Of a DNA stretch of 64,000 bases, positions 33,640 through 45,762 are shown piece by piece. The translations under genes and the position numbers were made by a program. This stretch comes from Tubulanus polymorphus (Eukaryota; Nemertea; Palaeonemertea; Tubulaniformes; Tubulanidae): the NCBI RefSeq assembly GCF_964204645.1, contig NC_134033.1, positions 8,220,231 to 8,284,230 of the forward strand. Reading direction: 5' to 3'. The notes below the pieces were generated by a model. The model saw nothing but the letters and a program-made list of their open reading frames with translations, was not told the origin of the DNA and ran no database searches. Within the stretch, counting starts at the first letter, position 1, and every line of letters starts with the position of its first letter.

Positions 33640-35393
33640 AACTAGGGGTCCAGGGGACACCATGCCCACTTGGGAAGTGGTTTCCAATGCTAAAAAAATC
33701 TAACAATTTCAATATTCAACGCCCCCTGGTGACCATATACAAAAACCAATGACCTTGAAACTCACTACAATCATAGTAGAACATGTCAGCAGCTACGATT
33801 TTGTTATTGATTGTGATAACAAAATATGCCTCATTACCAATTTAATATGGAAATACTAAGTATTTCTACTATTCAACGCCCCCTGGTGACCATATGCAAA
33901 ACCCAATGACCTTGAAACTCCCCACAATAATAGAACATGTCATAAACTACAACTTTGCAATTGATCATGGTAACAAAATATGCCTAGGTTCCAATCTAAT
34001 AAGGAAATAGTTATTCTACTATTCAACGCCCCCTGGTGACCATATAGAATAACTAATATCCTTAAAACTCACCACAATCATAGACAGTGTCATGAGCTAC
34101 AAGTTTGCAAGTGATTGTGGTAACAAAATATGCTTAGGTATCAATATCATGCGGAAAACCTTTTTCCAACCTACGAATGAGTACTGATGATACCAAGATG
34201 GCCGCCAATTGCGTCATAATTGGCCGATCAAAAATACCTGGCTCAGGTCTAAAACATCCTTTTCCAATGAATACCCTTCACAAATTGCAATGAGAAATGG
34301 CAAACCAGTAGGAAGCTACAGGACTCGGAATTCGAGGCAAAATTGACATTTTTGGGCACTTAAAAGGTCATAGGACGGCCATCTTGATTCCGATTGACCC
34401 AATTTTTCTTATGGTGATGGGCCCTTGGGGGATCGAAATATATACGAAAGATACAAGGCAATTGATTTAAGCGTCTTCAAAATTTCCCTCAAAAAGTGTA
34501 AAAAGTGCTGATTTTGACGAACAACAATGACTGCCAGTCGGCCATCTTGATTCTGAAAAGGCCAGTTTTGGGGCTGAAGATGTGTGTCTAGGGTAGATAC
34601 ATGTATGAACGAAATATCAAGACATTATCTTGAACTGTCTTCAAAACTTCCCAAAATAACTGGACGTATCGGCCCCACTCCGCGCGGTTGCGCCACCGCG
34701 CGGGATTTACGCGAAGCAGCAAATACAAACATGGCCACTCTCTCAATTTTCAGTGATAGAAATCGTGTCCACATTTCAATTATTTCGGCTGTTAGGGTTT
34801 TAAGGCACAATATAAGTTGATGATGTGATATGGCGATGTTAATTAATGATAATTCCTCAGTGAAGCTAGTCACGAACGGTGCCAATCGAGTGTACAGCTG
34901 CCAAAAACACTGAAATGTGCGTAGTTGCGTAACTATTTGCAGTGAATTGCAGACGAAACATGAAGCCTTAACGGCCGTTTAAAAAAAAAATTATACCAAT
35001 CGCAATTGTAAAATAAAGATGAGGTAGAACCTAAGTTAAAATTCTGGCCATTTCTAAAATGTTATTACTAATTTTTAGTCAGTGCGGAACGTTTAGCTTT
35101 CCAACAATAATGAGGGGTGGCAGGTAGTCATGCAATTCAAGTCATCATTTATTACACGTTACTTCCGTGTTGTTGAAAATCTTGCGAGTCCTGGACCAAA
35201 CCCCATTGAACAATTTGATCTGTGTGCTGGCCACAAATGCTCACAGATCACACTACACTACCCATTACACACTCCAGTAACCACAGCTTTCATATATCCA
35301 TCCAAATATTTAGAGTGTCTTTCTTCCTGGATTCCGTCTACGGACGGACAGACGGACGCTATGACGCTGGGACTTAAGTCCCAAGTGGGCTAA
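33640..35393 (+). mobile_element. Pearl/HINE-like element, copy 5, interrupted
   Basis: Complete left end, three modules, right segment, then a 667-bp insertion at 34665-35331 bounded by CTGGA on each side, then ttccgtctacggacgg, hairpin TGGGACTTAAGTCCCA and GTGGGCTAA. Confidence 0.78.
34665..35331. mobile_element. Unclassified 667-bp insertion in pearl-like copy 5
   Basis: Bounded by a CTGGA direct repeat, consistent with a 5-bp target duplication. Starts with a GC-rich hairpin (cgcgcggttgcgccaccgcgcg). No ORF and no clear terminal repeats. Confidence 0.45.
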
Positions 35394-35424
35394 AAAGGGA
35401 GTTAAGTTTCTACTAGGCTGTACC

Positions 35425-36071
35425 GTAGGTACAAAAATAATAAGGAACTAATTAGTTATTCTACTATTCAACGCCCCCTGGTGACCATATAGAATAACTA
35501 ATGACCTTAAAACTCACTACAATCATAGACCATGTCATGAGCTACAACTTTGCAATTGATTGTGGTAACAAAATATGCATAGGTACAAATATAATATAGA
35601 AATACTAAGTTATTGTATTATTCAACACCCCCTGGTGGCCATATACAAAAACCATTGACCTTAAAACTTGCCACAATCATGGAAAATGTTATGAGCTACA
35701 ACTTTCCAATCAAGATAATGTGGGAAAACTCTTTTCCATCTACGAATGAGTACTGATGACACCAAGATGGCCTCCAATTGCGTGATAATAGGCTGATCAA
35801 AAACACTTGTCCGAATTCGTAAAGATCCCTTTCTATAGAATACCCATCACAAATTTCAATAAAAAATGGCGAACCAGTAGGAATATACAGACTCCGAATT
35901 CGGGCCAAAATAGACATTGTGGGCACAAGAAAGTTCACAGGATGGCCATCTTGAGTCCAATCAACCCAATTTTTCTTATGCCGATGGGCCCTTGGGGGAA
36001 ATAAATACATACGAAAGATCAAGGTTATTAATCATAGCCTCTTCAAAATTTCCTTTGAAAACTTCAAACAT
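35425..36071 (+). mobile_element. Pearl/HINE-like element, copy 6, left part
   Basis: Starts inside a module, without the left end, 32 bp after copy 5 ends. Two modules plus the right-hand segment, split by an inserted element at 36072-37820; continues at 37821. Confidence 0.7.
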
Positions 36072-36247
36072 GTGGTCGGTTCTCCTGCCCTGGTAGATTC
36101 GAATGACAAAGATCGTTTTTCATTAGATTGACTGAGAAATGACAGTCTGTTCTACAAACAATGAAAATTAACCTGATAGATAATCTTTTGCTTGTTTCCA
36201 ACTGTCAGAGACTGTCAAGTAAAGATAGGCTGAAAAGTCTTTGAGAG

Positions 36248-36603
36248 ATCCGTCAATTGACATCCTCCCTCTGCAGGGACTCGAACCTGATGGCATCGCT
36301 ACACTCAGCCACGGCACGAACCCCTGCATCAGTAGACCGGGTGCGCAGGTACATGCGCAGCTTTCCGAACGAAAACTGGCGGCACCAATCAGATTGCTCG
36401 TTGTATAATCGTTGAGGCAAATTTCAAGGAAGAACTATAGATGGGAAAACCCGGGCTAAAATAAAACGGGATTTCTGATTGGCTAAAAATCACATCATCT
36501 GAACTGCGCATGTATCTGCGCACACGGTCGATTATGGCAGGGTTTCGTGCCGTGGCAATCTCGATGCCATCAGGTTCGAATCCCTGCCGGGGGGGACGTC
36601 AAT

Positions 36604-36606
<3 letters not shown>
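36248..36606. repeat. Foldback with ~100-bp arms carrying tRNA-like motifs
   Basis: tcaattgacatcctccctctgcagggactcgaacc... is matched in inverse by ...ggttcgaatccctgccgggggggacgtcaattga. Box-B-like GGTTCGAATCC in each arm. Possibly two head-to-head SINE fragments. Confidence 0.65.

Positions 36607-36643
<37 letters not shown>
36604..36643 (+). repeat. (GAT)n microsatellite
   Basis: About 13 uninterrupted gat units directly after the foldback. Confidence 0.9.
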
Positions 36644-36644
<1 letters not shown>

Positions 36645-37414
36645 GGGCGCTACGCTTTTCACATTCGCTTTTCATAAATCAAATGATGTGCGCTGTAGGT
36701 TATAGTTGTCAAAAAACTCTCCCCCAATCCCGATCAATAGACAATTGACGCATTTTAAAAGTACACTACTAACGGATTCACGTAAACACCTGGTTCTGCG
36801 GCTAAGCCAATCGTAGGAGACAAAGCTTTCTGATTGGCTTTTTAAAACTGACAGATTTGCGTTCATAATTTCCTGAAAAACCTGCTGTAAATTCTAACGA
36901 GGCCCTTTCTCAAAATTCGGTACGCTTGAATGCACAATTTGTATCATGAATATGCCCAGTTGCACAGTGAAAAAGCCTTTCATCTGGAAACCATGATCAA
37001 TTAAATTCGCTCCATTTTTATAGTAATAGGCTCAGCAAAACGGCTGGCCTAAAAATGACTTCCCAATCTTACTCTTGCATTATTTTGTTTATTTAATCAA
37101 CTCACAGCGGCAAGATAAAACATTCATATAAACATGCGCATCGGCGCAATAGAACATCGTGTCTGCTATATAAATGTAGTACGTTTGTATGCACGCGGTC
37201 AGCATTCAGCTGCATGTGTGCATCAGTGATGATTGTATGAACAGCACTCTCACACATCGGCGGCGCGTGTGTTAGCCTCTTACATCAGACAAACTAATCG
37301 GCAAAGTCTAATGAAATCCATATATGTCAGGATAAATAAACTGCCCTCTAGAAAGCGATTACCGTATATAAGCGACTAAACTTGTTGAACTGATCACTTC
37401 GGCACTTAGACTAG

Positions 37415-37580
37415 TAACAACCAATCAGAGCACAGGTTTCCCCTAGTTACGTCAAAACTGCAGACATTCCCAAAGCAGCCACTCATAGTGCGGTTTCCCA
37501 TACTTATGTCAAAAGCGCTGGCATTCCCAAAACAACCAATCAGAGCGTGGGGTTTCCATAATCACGTCAAGAGCGCTCGA
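37415..37580. repeat. 58-bp minirepeat with CCAATCAGAGC motif
   Basis: ccaatcagagc at 37421 and 37535 and a variant at 37479; each is followed by ggtttcc, a tacgtcaa-like string and cattcccaaa. CCAAT-box resemblance may be incidental. Confidence 0.6.
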
Positions 37581-37820
37581 CATAGCAGTGCCGTACCATC
37601 AATATGTGCCATAGTCTAGCCATAATCTTTCAAGGAATCCCGTCAATTTTTTACATCAAATGACAGAAATATTGGACAGCGCAAAATTAATCTAACATTC
37701 AATAGTACAAGCAAGTTGTACGTAGAAAACTGAACGGTAAGAATTTGACTGACCTAGGAGACAACATGACGTCATTTGAACAGGATAACAAAGTGGTCGT
37801 TCACTACTTGAACCGACCAC

Positions 37821-38063
37821 AAAAAAAATGTGTAAGAAGTGCTGATTTTGGCGAACAACAATGGCTGCCAGTCGGCCATCTTGAATCTGACAGGGCCAGT
37901 TGTTGGACTGAAGATGTGTCTATGGTAGATAAATGTGTAACCCAAATATAAAGATATTACATTGAAGGGTCTTTCAAACTTCCCAAAATAACTGGATTCT
38001 ATCTATGGACAAATGGACGTTCGACGGACAAAAAGTGAACGCAATAGCCCGCAAGTGGGCTAA
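37821..38063 (+). mobile_element. Pearl/HINE-like element, copy 6, 3' end
   Basis: Resumes gtgtaagaagtgctgattttgg and runs to GCCCGCAAGTGGGCTAA. The palindrome TGGGACTAAAGTCCC of the 3' hairpin is deleted. Confidence 0.72.
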
Positions 38064-38415
38064 CAAAAACGTATGCAAAATATGTGTAATCTGTATTTCC
38101 CATAAACCACAAACATTTCATTGGTCCCAAATGATTTGAATTAGAAAATGTTCTTCTGTATTGAAATTAGTACCAAGGGCCAGATATAAAGTAAATTATA
38201 AACAAATTACATTGTCAATTGAACTGGAAGTAGCTTTACAATGAGGGTTTGGGAGTTATCAAAAATGTCTGAGATGTTACAAGAACCCCTATGATCGACA
38301 ATCCACGGTTAGTCGTACCATCTGGTGATGGGTCACTATATCCACCATAAGTTCATATTTGAAATCGCAGTTTCATTTCCATCTGGTAAATACGCAACCA
38401 TTTAATCATTATTAC

Positions 38416-38601
38416 CTGGAAGACCCATCTTTCCCATTAGTCCTGATTTTCCAGGAAGGCCAGGTAGACCTTTATCCCCAGTGTCGCCTTTAAAACCTTT
38501 TGGACCAAATTTTCCCGGTATTCCTTCACCCTGCAATCCTGTTTGTCCTCTCAGTCCTGGTAATCCTTGCAGACCAGTCACACCCTTAGCGCCCGGTAAA
38601 C
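38416..38601 (-). CDS. Collagen IV exon, helix
   Basis: Acceptor gtttttaag, donor gtaata; 186 nt, phase 1 to 1. [13 protein letters not shown]..., with a short break at GEGIPG. Ends GLMGKMGLP plus the first base of a Gly codon. Confidence 0.92.
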
Positions 38602-38789
38602 CTTAAAAACAAAACAACAACGAAGAAATTACTTCTAGAAGGCATATAACGAGATGATCACAGCGAAACCTCATTATAATGTATTCAGATAACAATGATC
38701 AGAAATAATTATTAACTTGGAAGAATCTCATCCCAAAATTATGGATATATTACAATGTTGCCTCTATCACTCAATGCGGTGTGTAACGG

Positions 38790-39240
38790 ATGAACCCGCT
38801 ACCTTGTAGTGTGCTGTATAACAGATGTATCACTACTATGTTGTGCCTACCCTGCAGTGAAGGCAATAACGGATATATTGCTATATCGCATCTAGCTGGT
38901 AGTGCGGGTATAACAGCTAACAGCTACCCATTAGTGAAGTTTATATGCAGATGTACTATATTGATTTAACTTGTAGTGCGATGTATAACAGATATATAGC
39001 TTGTACTGCCATGGATAATGGACGTACTGCTATATTGCCTCTACCTTGTAGTGCGGTGTATAGCAGATGTACCACTACGTTGAGTTAACCCTGCAGTGAG
39101 GTGTATAACATACATACCACTATAATGCATCTACTTCGCAGTGCAGTCTATAATGGATGTAACACTATGTTATGCCACTACACTACAATGAGGTTTATAA
39201 TGAATGTACAGCTATGTTCAATTACCCTGCAGTGGGATGT
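38790..39240. repeat. ~47-bp degenerate minisatellite
   Basis: About ten units of the type taccttgtagtgcggtgtataacagatgtaccactatgttg, spacing roughly 46-48 bp, strongly diverged. The end of the array (39161-39380) is the source of the copy at 46653-47323. Confidence 0.65.
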
Positions 39241-39494
39241 TTTACAGAGTTCAAGTTATTTCATACTGAAAATAACAGTGAACTCTATAGGTTATATCGA
39301 ACAGATTTTCTGATGCCTCCTAGTTTCTTGTAGAAAAATTCCACAGTATTGAATAGTTGAAAAGCCATCACTTTTTAAATGGCATATTAAGCCTAGATTC
39401 ATGCTATGTCAAAGCTTTTTGATGGTTCTTCTCTGGACCGTAATAACGCCACCTGGTGGGATGACTGCATTTGCAAATTATTCACTTTATTTAC

Positions 39495-39653
39495 CTGTTT
39501 TACCCCGTTCCCCTTTAACTCCAACCGCTTCCAGAGCTGGTTCTCCCTTTTGACCTTTAATTCCTAGTAATCCATCACCGCCATGGTCACCGAGTGAACC
39601 TTTAACGCCATCACGCCCGGGAAGACCGGGGATACCTGCATCACCTTTCTTTC
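39495..39653 (-). CDS. Collagen IV exon, helix
   Basis: Acceptor tgtgttccag, donor gtaaat; 159 nt, phase 1 to 1. GKKGDAGIPGLPGRDG..., with an interruption at EPALEAVG. It lies only 88 bp from the left end of the BEL insertion at 39742. Confidence 0.92.
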
Positions 39654-39741
39654 CTGGAACACAAAGAAATGCATGTCTTCAAACGTTGTTTAAATATCCA
39701 ATATTGATTAAATTGGAGTCTGGCAGCCCCAAGGCTAGTTT

Positions 39742-39958
39742 TGTCGGGAATTGTTATATGTCAGTTACCAGTAACGCACTCCCCTCAGTTCATGTAACCC
39801 CGCCTATGTAAGCCCCGCATGAAGTTATGCTGTAGCGAGTAGATAAATAAATCAGAGTTTACTTAGACACCAAACATATTGGTCGTTGTTCACCTCTCCG
39901 GCGGTCTTGCTTATTTTACTCAAACCTGGACCATTTAATGTGGCAATCATAGCCCACA
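39742..39958 (+). repeat. BEL/Pao 5' LTR
   Basis: 217 bp, TG...CA ends, identical to 45546-45762. AATAAATCAGAG near the middle may serve as the polyadenylation signal. Confidence 0.95.
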
Positions 39959-40011
39959 TTTTGGTGCCGTGACCAGGATATACAAGCAGTAAATTCGGAA
40001 ACTCAGCCAAG

Positions 40012-41265
40012 ATGCCGTCGAAAGAAGAGATCATGCGAAATGCGCAAATTCGACAGATGACGAAACTTTTTGATCAGGCGAGGGAGTTACTTCATTCGGA
40101 AAGTGACGAAAGCCTAGACAAATTGTCTGGCGTCATAACTAGAATACGTACAAAATTGGAAGTTATCGCAGGATATGATTCGGAACTGATTGCGAACGCA
40201 GAGTTAGGGAAACTCGAAGACCTCGTGTGTGAAACCGATGATTATATGAACGAAATAAACATCGAACTATCAATCTTCATCGGATACCTCGAACGGAAAA
40301 AGAATCAAATCGAACCGACAACGCGCATGAAATCCGAGCAACAAAAAACTGCGAAAAGACCGATCCAGTTGCCGAAGTTATCTTTGCCAACATTCGATGG
40401 CGATATTCTGAAATGGCAAACGTTCTTCGATGGGTTTTTCTCGGCAGTTGATAGTGATGAGAACTTAACGAATATCCAAAAGTTCCAATATCTGTCCGCA
40501 CAGCTAAAGGGCGACGCAGCAAAAACGATCGAAAACCTGAGTTTAACAAACGAAAATTATAATCAAGCTTTGGAACTTTTGTTAAACCGGTACGGGACAC
40601 CACACAAAATTGTGGCCGCATACATGAAAGCGTTGTGGGAGCTTTCACCACCGAGTGATCGCGACAACTCACTACGGAATTTCTATGACTCTCTGGAATC
40701 TTATATTCGTGGATTAAATTCACTCGGAAAATCCGAAGAATCGTACGGAGATCTGTTAGTACCCATCATAATGGAAAAACTACCGAGCGGAACTAAACAA
40801 CAGATTACCAGAGACCACGGTAACAATGCTTGGAGCCTGACTGATCTAAGAAAGTCACTCCTTAAAGAAATTGAGGCCTTCGAGGCTAGTATCGAAAGCC
40901 TTACGATACGGGATGATTTTCCCACCAACTTGCCGACCGTGGGAGCGTTCGCAGTTACGGCGAAAAACAGACATAATTTTTCACGGGAAAACGATCGAAA
41001 ATGTGCGTTCTGCAAAAAGATCAATCACGTTGCGGTGGACTGTAAAACGTTTCCAGATGCTGAAAAACGCAGAGAAATTGTTGCTAGGGATAATTTATGC
41101 TTTAATTGTCTCTCGAGCGGACACAAATCGACGAAATGCTTATCGAAAAACAGATGCAGAGTTACAAACTGTGGCAAAAAGCATCACACATCAGTTCATT
41201 TAGATGCAAAATCAACCACACATGTGGCCGCAAAATCAACCGATGAGAAAGCTGACAGGGATTGA
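40012..41265 (+). CDS. BEL/Pao gag
   Basis: 417 codons from the first Met after the LTR. The N-terminal half is helical and Glu/Lys-rich; the middle (LPKLSLPTFDGDILKWQTFF, FQYLSAQLKGDAA) matches the DUF1759-type capsid region of Pao elements. Two zinc-knuckle-like Cys/His clusters occur near the end (CAFCKKINHVAVDC and CFNCLSSGHKSTKC) plus a third Cys/His stretch. It ends in TGA, but the same frame stays open immediately afterwards as the protease, so gag and pol were probably one frame. Confidence 0.92.
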   Translation: MPSKEEIMRNAQIRQMTKLFDQARELLHSESDESLDKLSGVITRIRTKLEVIAGYDSELIANAELGKLEDLVCETDDYMNEINIELSIFIGYLERKKNQIEPTTRMKSEQQKTAKRPIQLPKLSLPTFDGDILKWQTFFDGFFSAVDSDENLTNIQKFQYLSAQLKGDAAKTIENLSLTNENYNQALELLLNRYGTPHKIVAAYMKALWELSPPSDRDNSLRNFYDSLESYIRGLNSLGKSEESYGDLLVPIIMEKLPSGTKQQITRDHGNNAWSLTDLRKSLLKEIEAFEASIESLTIRDDFPTNLPTVGAFAVTAKNRHNFSRENDRKCAFCKKINHVAVDCKTFPDAEKRREIVARDNLCFNCLSSGHKSTKCLSKNRCRVTNCGKKHHTSVHLDAKSTTHVAAKSTDEKADRD

Positions 41266-44200
41266 CATCAGTATCTGGGCGCCGCCGATGGAACAGTGTT
41301 ATTAAAAACAGCTATCGCGAACGCAAAAAGTCGCGAAGGCGTAACGACTAACGTAAACATCTTGTTCGACGAGGGCGCTCAGCGGAGTTTTATTACTCAA
41401 AGAACAGCCGAAAGATTATATATAAACAGTGAAGAAACCGAAACTATATCGATCAACACATTTGGCGCGAAACAATCAAGTGCGCGGTCACTGATTGTTG
41501 CGAACTTTACACTATGTTCTGATGAAACCGACATACCGATAACGGCGTTAATTGTTCCACAAATTGCGTCGACAATGCGAAACCAAACCGGCAGATCTAT
41601 CAAAGATTTACCGTATCTGACAGGTTTGAAATTAGCGCATCCGTTTTCTACCGAATCACACTTCGAAATCGACATTTTAATCGGTGCCGATTTCTATTGG
41701 TCAGTGGTCGGTAACCACACAATCCGCGGAAATGGACCCACGGCAGTATCTTCGAAATTAGGGTATCTTCTCTCTGGACCGTTTAGTGATTGCGATCCAA
41801 TAAATACTGCACGAGTTTACAACGTGGATGTTACGTCACATCGTTCGGAGGAAGTCAACCTCCAAAAATTCTGGGATCTCGAATCCATAGGCGTAACTGA
41901 TGCAACAGATGCGGCTTCAAAAGAATTCAATCTACTCGACTACTGTCAATCAAGCCTGACGACATCCGACACGGGACGGTATACTGCGAAGTTGCCGTGG
42001 AAGAGTGGACACGCCCCCCTTCCGACAAATTACTATGTTACTCGAAACATAACACAATCGATGATTCGTCGGCTATCGCCGCAAATTCGAAATGTTTACC
42101 ACAACATTATCATGGATCAATTATCGCGAGACTTCATCGAAGAAGTCACAGATGATGACCGAAACATAGGTCATTATTTACCGCATCGCGCGGTCAAGAA
42201 GGAATCGTCAACAACCCCTATCCGTATCGTCTATAACGCGTCTTTATCGACCGCGGGAAACCCTAGTTTAAATGATTGTTTGGAGACCGGTCCGACGCTG
42301 CTGAATGACCTCGGTTCAATCCTGATCAGATTCAGGTTGCATAAATTCGGATTGTCGGCGGATATCGTAAAGGCGTTTCTTCAAGTTGGTCTGCACGATG
42401 ATGATCGCGAGTATACGAAATTTCTATGGTTGACTGATCCTAAGAATCCAGAAAGTGAACTCAAAACCTATCGCTTCAAGGTTATATTGTTCGGCGTGGT
42501 GAGTTCACCCTTTATATTGAATGCTACTGTTCGTTTTCATCTAAATAATTATAATAACCATGTATCACGTGACTTAGTTAAAAATATATATGTCGACAAC
42601 GCGATTAGTGGATGTGAATCTGAGAGCGATCTCATGGAATACTATACGAATATCAATAGCATAATGAAAAACGGCGGATTTAAACTTCAGTCTTATGCTT
42701 CTAACTCTTCGTTACTAAAGGCCAAAGCAGATTCCGATAATTTATCGGACGAGAAAACTATTGTTTCTACGCTCGGACTCCAATGGGATACGGTGAATGA
42801 TACGCTGTCATTCAAAAACAAACAAGCGTTCGCCAATCCTGACTTAATTACCAAACGCGAAATCGTTAAGGCTGTCTCGAGCCTTTATGACCCGTTAGGA
42901 TACGTCTCGCCTGTCCATATTAAGTCGAAGATGTTCGTACAGCAGTTGTGGACGGAAGGTTATGAGTGGGACGAAACCCTACCCGAGCGCGTAGTCGAAT
43001 CGTGGATCTCGTTGATAACGGAATTGCGTGAAATTAGCGAAATACGCGTTGATCGACGCTACTCGAAATCGGAAGCGAAATCGGAAGCTAAGTACGAATT
43101 GCACACTTTCTGCGATGCGAGCCAATTGGCATATTGTCTATCTAAAACGTGGAGATCAGACGGTACTCGTCATGTCTAAATCGCGTGTGGCACCTGTTAA
43201 AAAACATACGATACCGCAGTTAGAATTAATGGCCGCGTTGATTGGTGCTAAATTAACAGATTACGTTCGAAACAGTCTGATTACTGAAATAGTCATAACA
43301 AAGTGCGTGCTCTGGTCAGATAGCCAGATTGTGTTACACTGGATCAACTCCGAGAAAAAGCTTCCCGTCTTCGTAGCTAATCGCGTGCGTCAAATTAAAT
43401 CGGTGACAACTATCGGTCGCTATAAATATTGTCCGACGAGTGACAATCCGGCTGATATGTTAAGCAGAGGAATATCGTGCGAACAAATTACGCGATGCAC
43501 GCTCTGGTGGAATGGCCCTAGCTGGCTTAGCAACGGTAATTATCCCACCTGCGACACGATCGATCGAGCAGTTTTGCTCATAACCGAAATGGTCGAGGAC
43601 AAACAGCCTGATGAAAAAATCTGCGAAAACAACGAAGTCGGAATATGTAACGTAATAGATCAGAACGATTTCACTTCGTTAACAAGGCTATTACGCGTAA
43701 CCGCGCTAGTTCGACGATTTATTAAAAAGTTAAGACGCGAAAACCATGAATCGGATGAAATAACTACTAACGAAATAGCAGAATGCGAAGATCTATGGAA
43801 CAAAGGTGTTCAATCGAGTTACTTCAATGACGTGAAAGTTAGTTTAGAACATAAATCTAAGAAAAGGCCATCACTCGTAACGAAACTTCGTTTGTTTTTA
43901 GAAGATGATATCATTCGTGTTGGAGGCCGTCTCCAACGCGCCCATCGGATACGATGCAAAGTTTCCGATATTGTTACCTCATTGTAGATATAGTGAATTA
44001 ATCGTACTGGATTCCCATAATAAGGTCAAACACCTCGGTACAGAATCTACTATAACCGTAGTCCGACAAAAGTATTGGATTACTCGTGTTCGTCAAGTGG
44101 CTCGGAAGTTGTTGAGAAAATGCGTCATATGCAAATATATCACCGGTAAACCGTACTCGTTACCAAACTGCGCTCCGTTACAATCTTCGCGTTTGAAAGA

Positions 44201-45283
44201 GGCTCCACCCTTCACCGTCTGTGGTTTAGATTTCACCGGTGCACTACATCTTCGGTCGAAATCCGGAGAGGAGTCACTCGCGTATATATGCTTTTTTACT
44301 TGCGCCAACACGCGTGCCATCCATCTGGAAGTGGTAACGGACATGACTACGTCAACATTCCTACACGCGTTGAGGAGAATGGCTGCCAGACGTTCGTTAC
44401 CACTGAAAATAATATCGGACAACCAATCAACCTTTATTGCGAGTAACAATGCTATCAAAAAGATATACGAATCGATCGAAACCCGAAAGTACTTCAGCCT
44501 ACACCGATCAGAGTGGTCATGATAACTCGTCGAGCCCCCTGGTTTGGTGGATTTTACGAAAGGCTAGTTGGAATAACAAAAACCGCGATCAAAAAAGTTC
44601 TGGGGCGTGCGCGAATATCCCTGCTGGAATTGATTACGATCGTATCAGAGACTGAACAAGCTGTAAATAATCGCCCGATATCGTACTGTTCATCTGATGT
44701 GGACGACCCAGAACCTTTAACCCCGTCACATTTCCTTCACGGTCGCGTTCTCACGAGTTTACCGCATCTGTTCGTAAGTTACGATGAACTGACCGACCCG
44801 ACGCTTGGAAATGTGCCGTCAGAATTCGAAAAACGTTCGGTGCGAATCGGTTCATTAAAACAACATCTGTGGAAACGTTGGGCTGAGGAATACGTAACAG
44901 CCCTACGCGAAAGACACATCCAGTTTAAAAATCGCGGATTAACTGGAAATACCATCAGAAAGGGTGATGTCGTGTTAGTACACGACGACAATCATAATTC
45001 GCGTCTGAAATGGAAACTAGCACTGGTCGAGGAACTCGTTCCGGGGAACGACGGCTTAGTTAGAACCGCTAAGATCAAAATTTCGAATGGCAGGACTAAT
45101 CGACCAATTAGCAAACTCTACCCTCTTGAAGTGCGCGCCGCAGATCCCTCGAACACGTGCAAACCGGACTCAAACGTAAATTCTGCACCCGTCACACGTC
45201 ATTCGACGAGAAAGGCAGCTGCCGAGGCTAGAAATAACATCAGTAGATGGGCTAACGTGCTGTCTGATACATGTAGTAGTTAA
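41266..45283 (+). pseudogene. BEL/Pao pol, disrupted
   Basis: Protease LFDEGAQRSFI; RT (FGLSADIVKAFLQV, FGVVSSPFIL, catalytic IYVDNA with Asn in the last position); RNase H beginning HTFCDAS; integrase zinc region (LDSHNKVKHLG...CVIC), core Asp at VCGLDFTG, Asp at IISDNQSTF and Glu at GGFYERL; C-terminal DUF5641-like part (LWKRWAEEYV, KGDVVLVHDD). The frame changes near 43130 (within RNase H), near 43940 (before the integrase zinc region) and near 44515 (just before GGFYERL). As written it cannot make a full polyprotein. Confidence 0.93.
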
Positions 45284-45545
45284 TTAATTGATAACCGCTC
45301 AGGTCAACGCTAGGTCACTCGGACCTAAACAACAAACACAACGCAATGTAATAGACTGTATAATCTTAGTTTTAGAATTAATTTCAATTATACACATCAT
45401 TTTTAGTTGTCAGTAGTTCCTTATCTGACTATCATAAATTTATAACAATATACATGCATCATTTATTCGAATATCGATATCATTTAGTTGTAGTAACATT
45501 TTTCTTAATTACATCTATCTAGTAATTTTCTGTCGCCCGGGAGAA

Positions 45546-45762
45546 TGTCGGGAATTGTTATATGTCAGTTACCAGTAACGCACTCCCCTCAGTTCATGTA
45601 ACCCCGCCTATGTAAGCCCCGCATGAAGTTATGCTGTAGCGAGTAGATAAATAAATCAGAGTTTACTTAGACACCAAACATATTGGTCGTTGTTCACCTC
45701 TCCGGCGGTCTTGCTTATTTTACTCAAACCTGGACCATTTAATGTGGCAATCATAGCCCACA
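45546..45762 (+). repeat. BEL/Pao 3' LTR
   Basis: 217 bp, identical to the 5' LTR; followed by the AGTTT target duplication. Confidence 0.95.

Larger units (their letters stand above)
36072..37820. mobile_element. Inverted-repeat element inside pearl-like copy 6
   Basis: GTGGTCGGTTC at the left and GAACCGACCAC at the right are perfect 11-bp inverted repeats exactly at the points where the host copy is broken. Contains the tRNA-like foldback, a GAT microsatellite and CCAAT minirepeats. No transposase seen. Confidence 0.55.
39742..45762 (+). mobile_element. BEL/Pao LTR retrotransposon
   Basis: 6,021 bp, opposite in orientation to the collagen gene. LTRs of 217 bp (39742-39958, 45546-45762) begin TGTCGGG, end CCCACA and are identical by direct reading. 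The 5-bp target duplication AGTTT lies at 39737-39741 and 45763-45767. A primer-binding-site-like TTGGTGCCGTGACC begins 39961; a purine tract CGGGAGAA precedes the 3' LTR. Domain order gag, protease, RT, RNase H, integrase, DUF5641-like C-terminus is that of BEL/Pao. The coding region is broken by one in-frame TGA and three frame changes despite identical LTRs. Confidence 0.96.
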
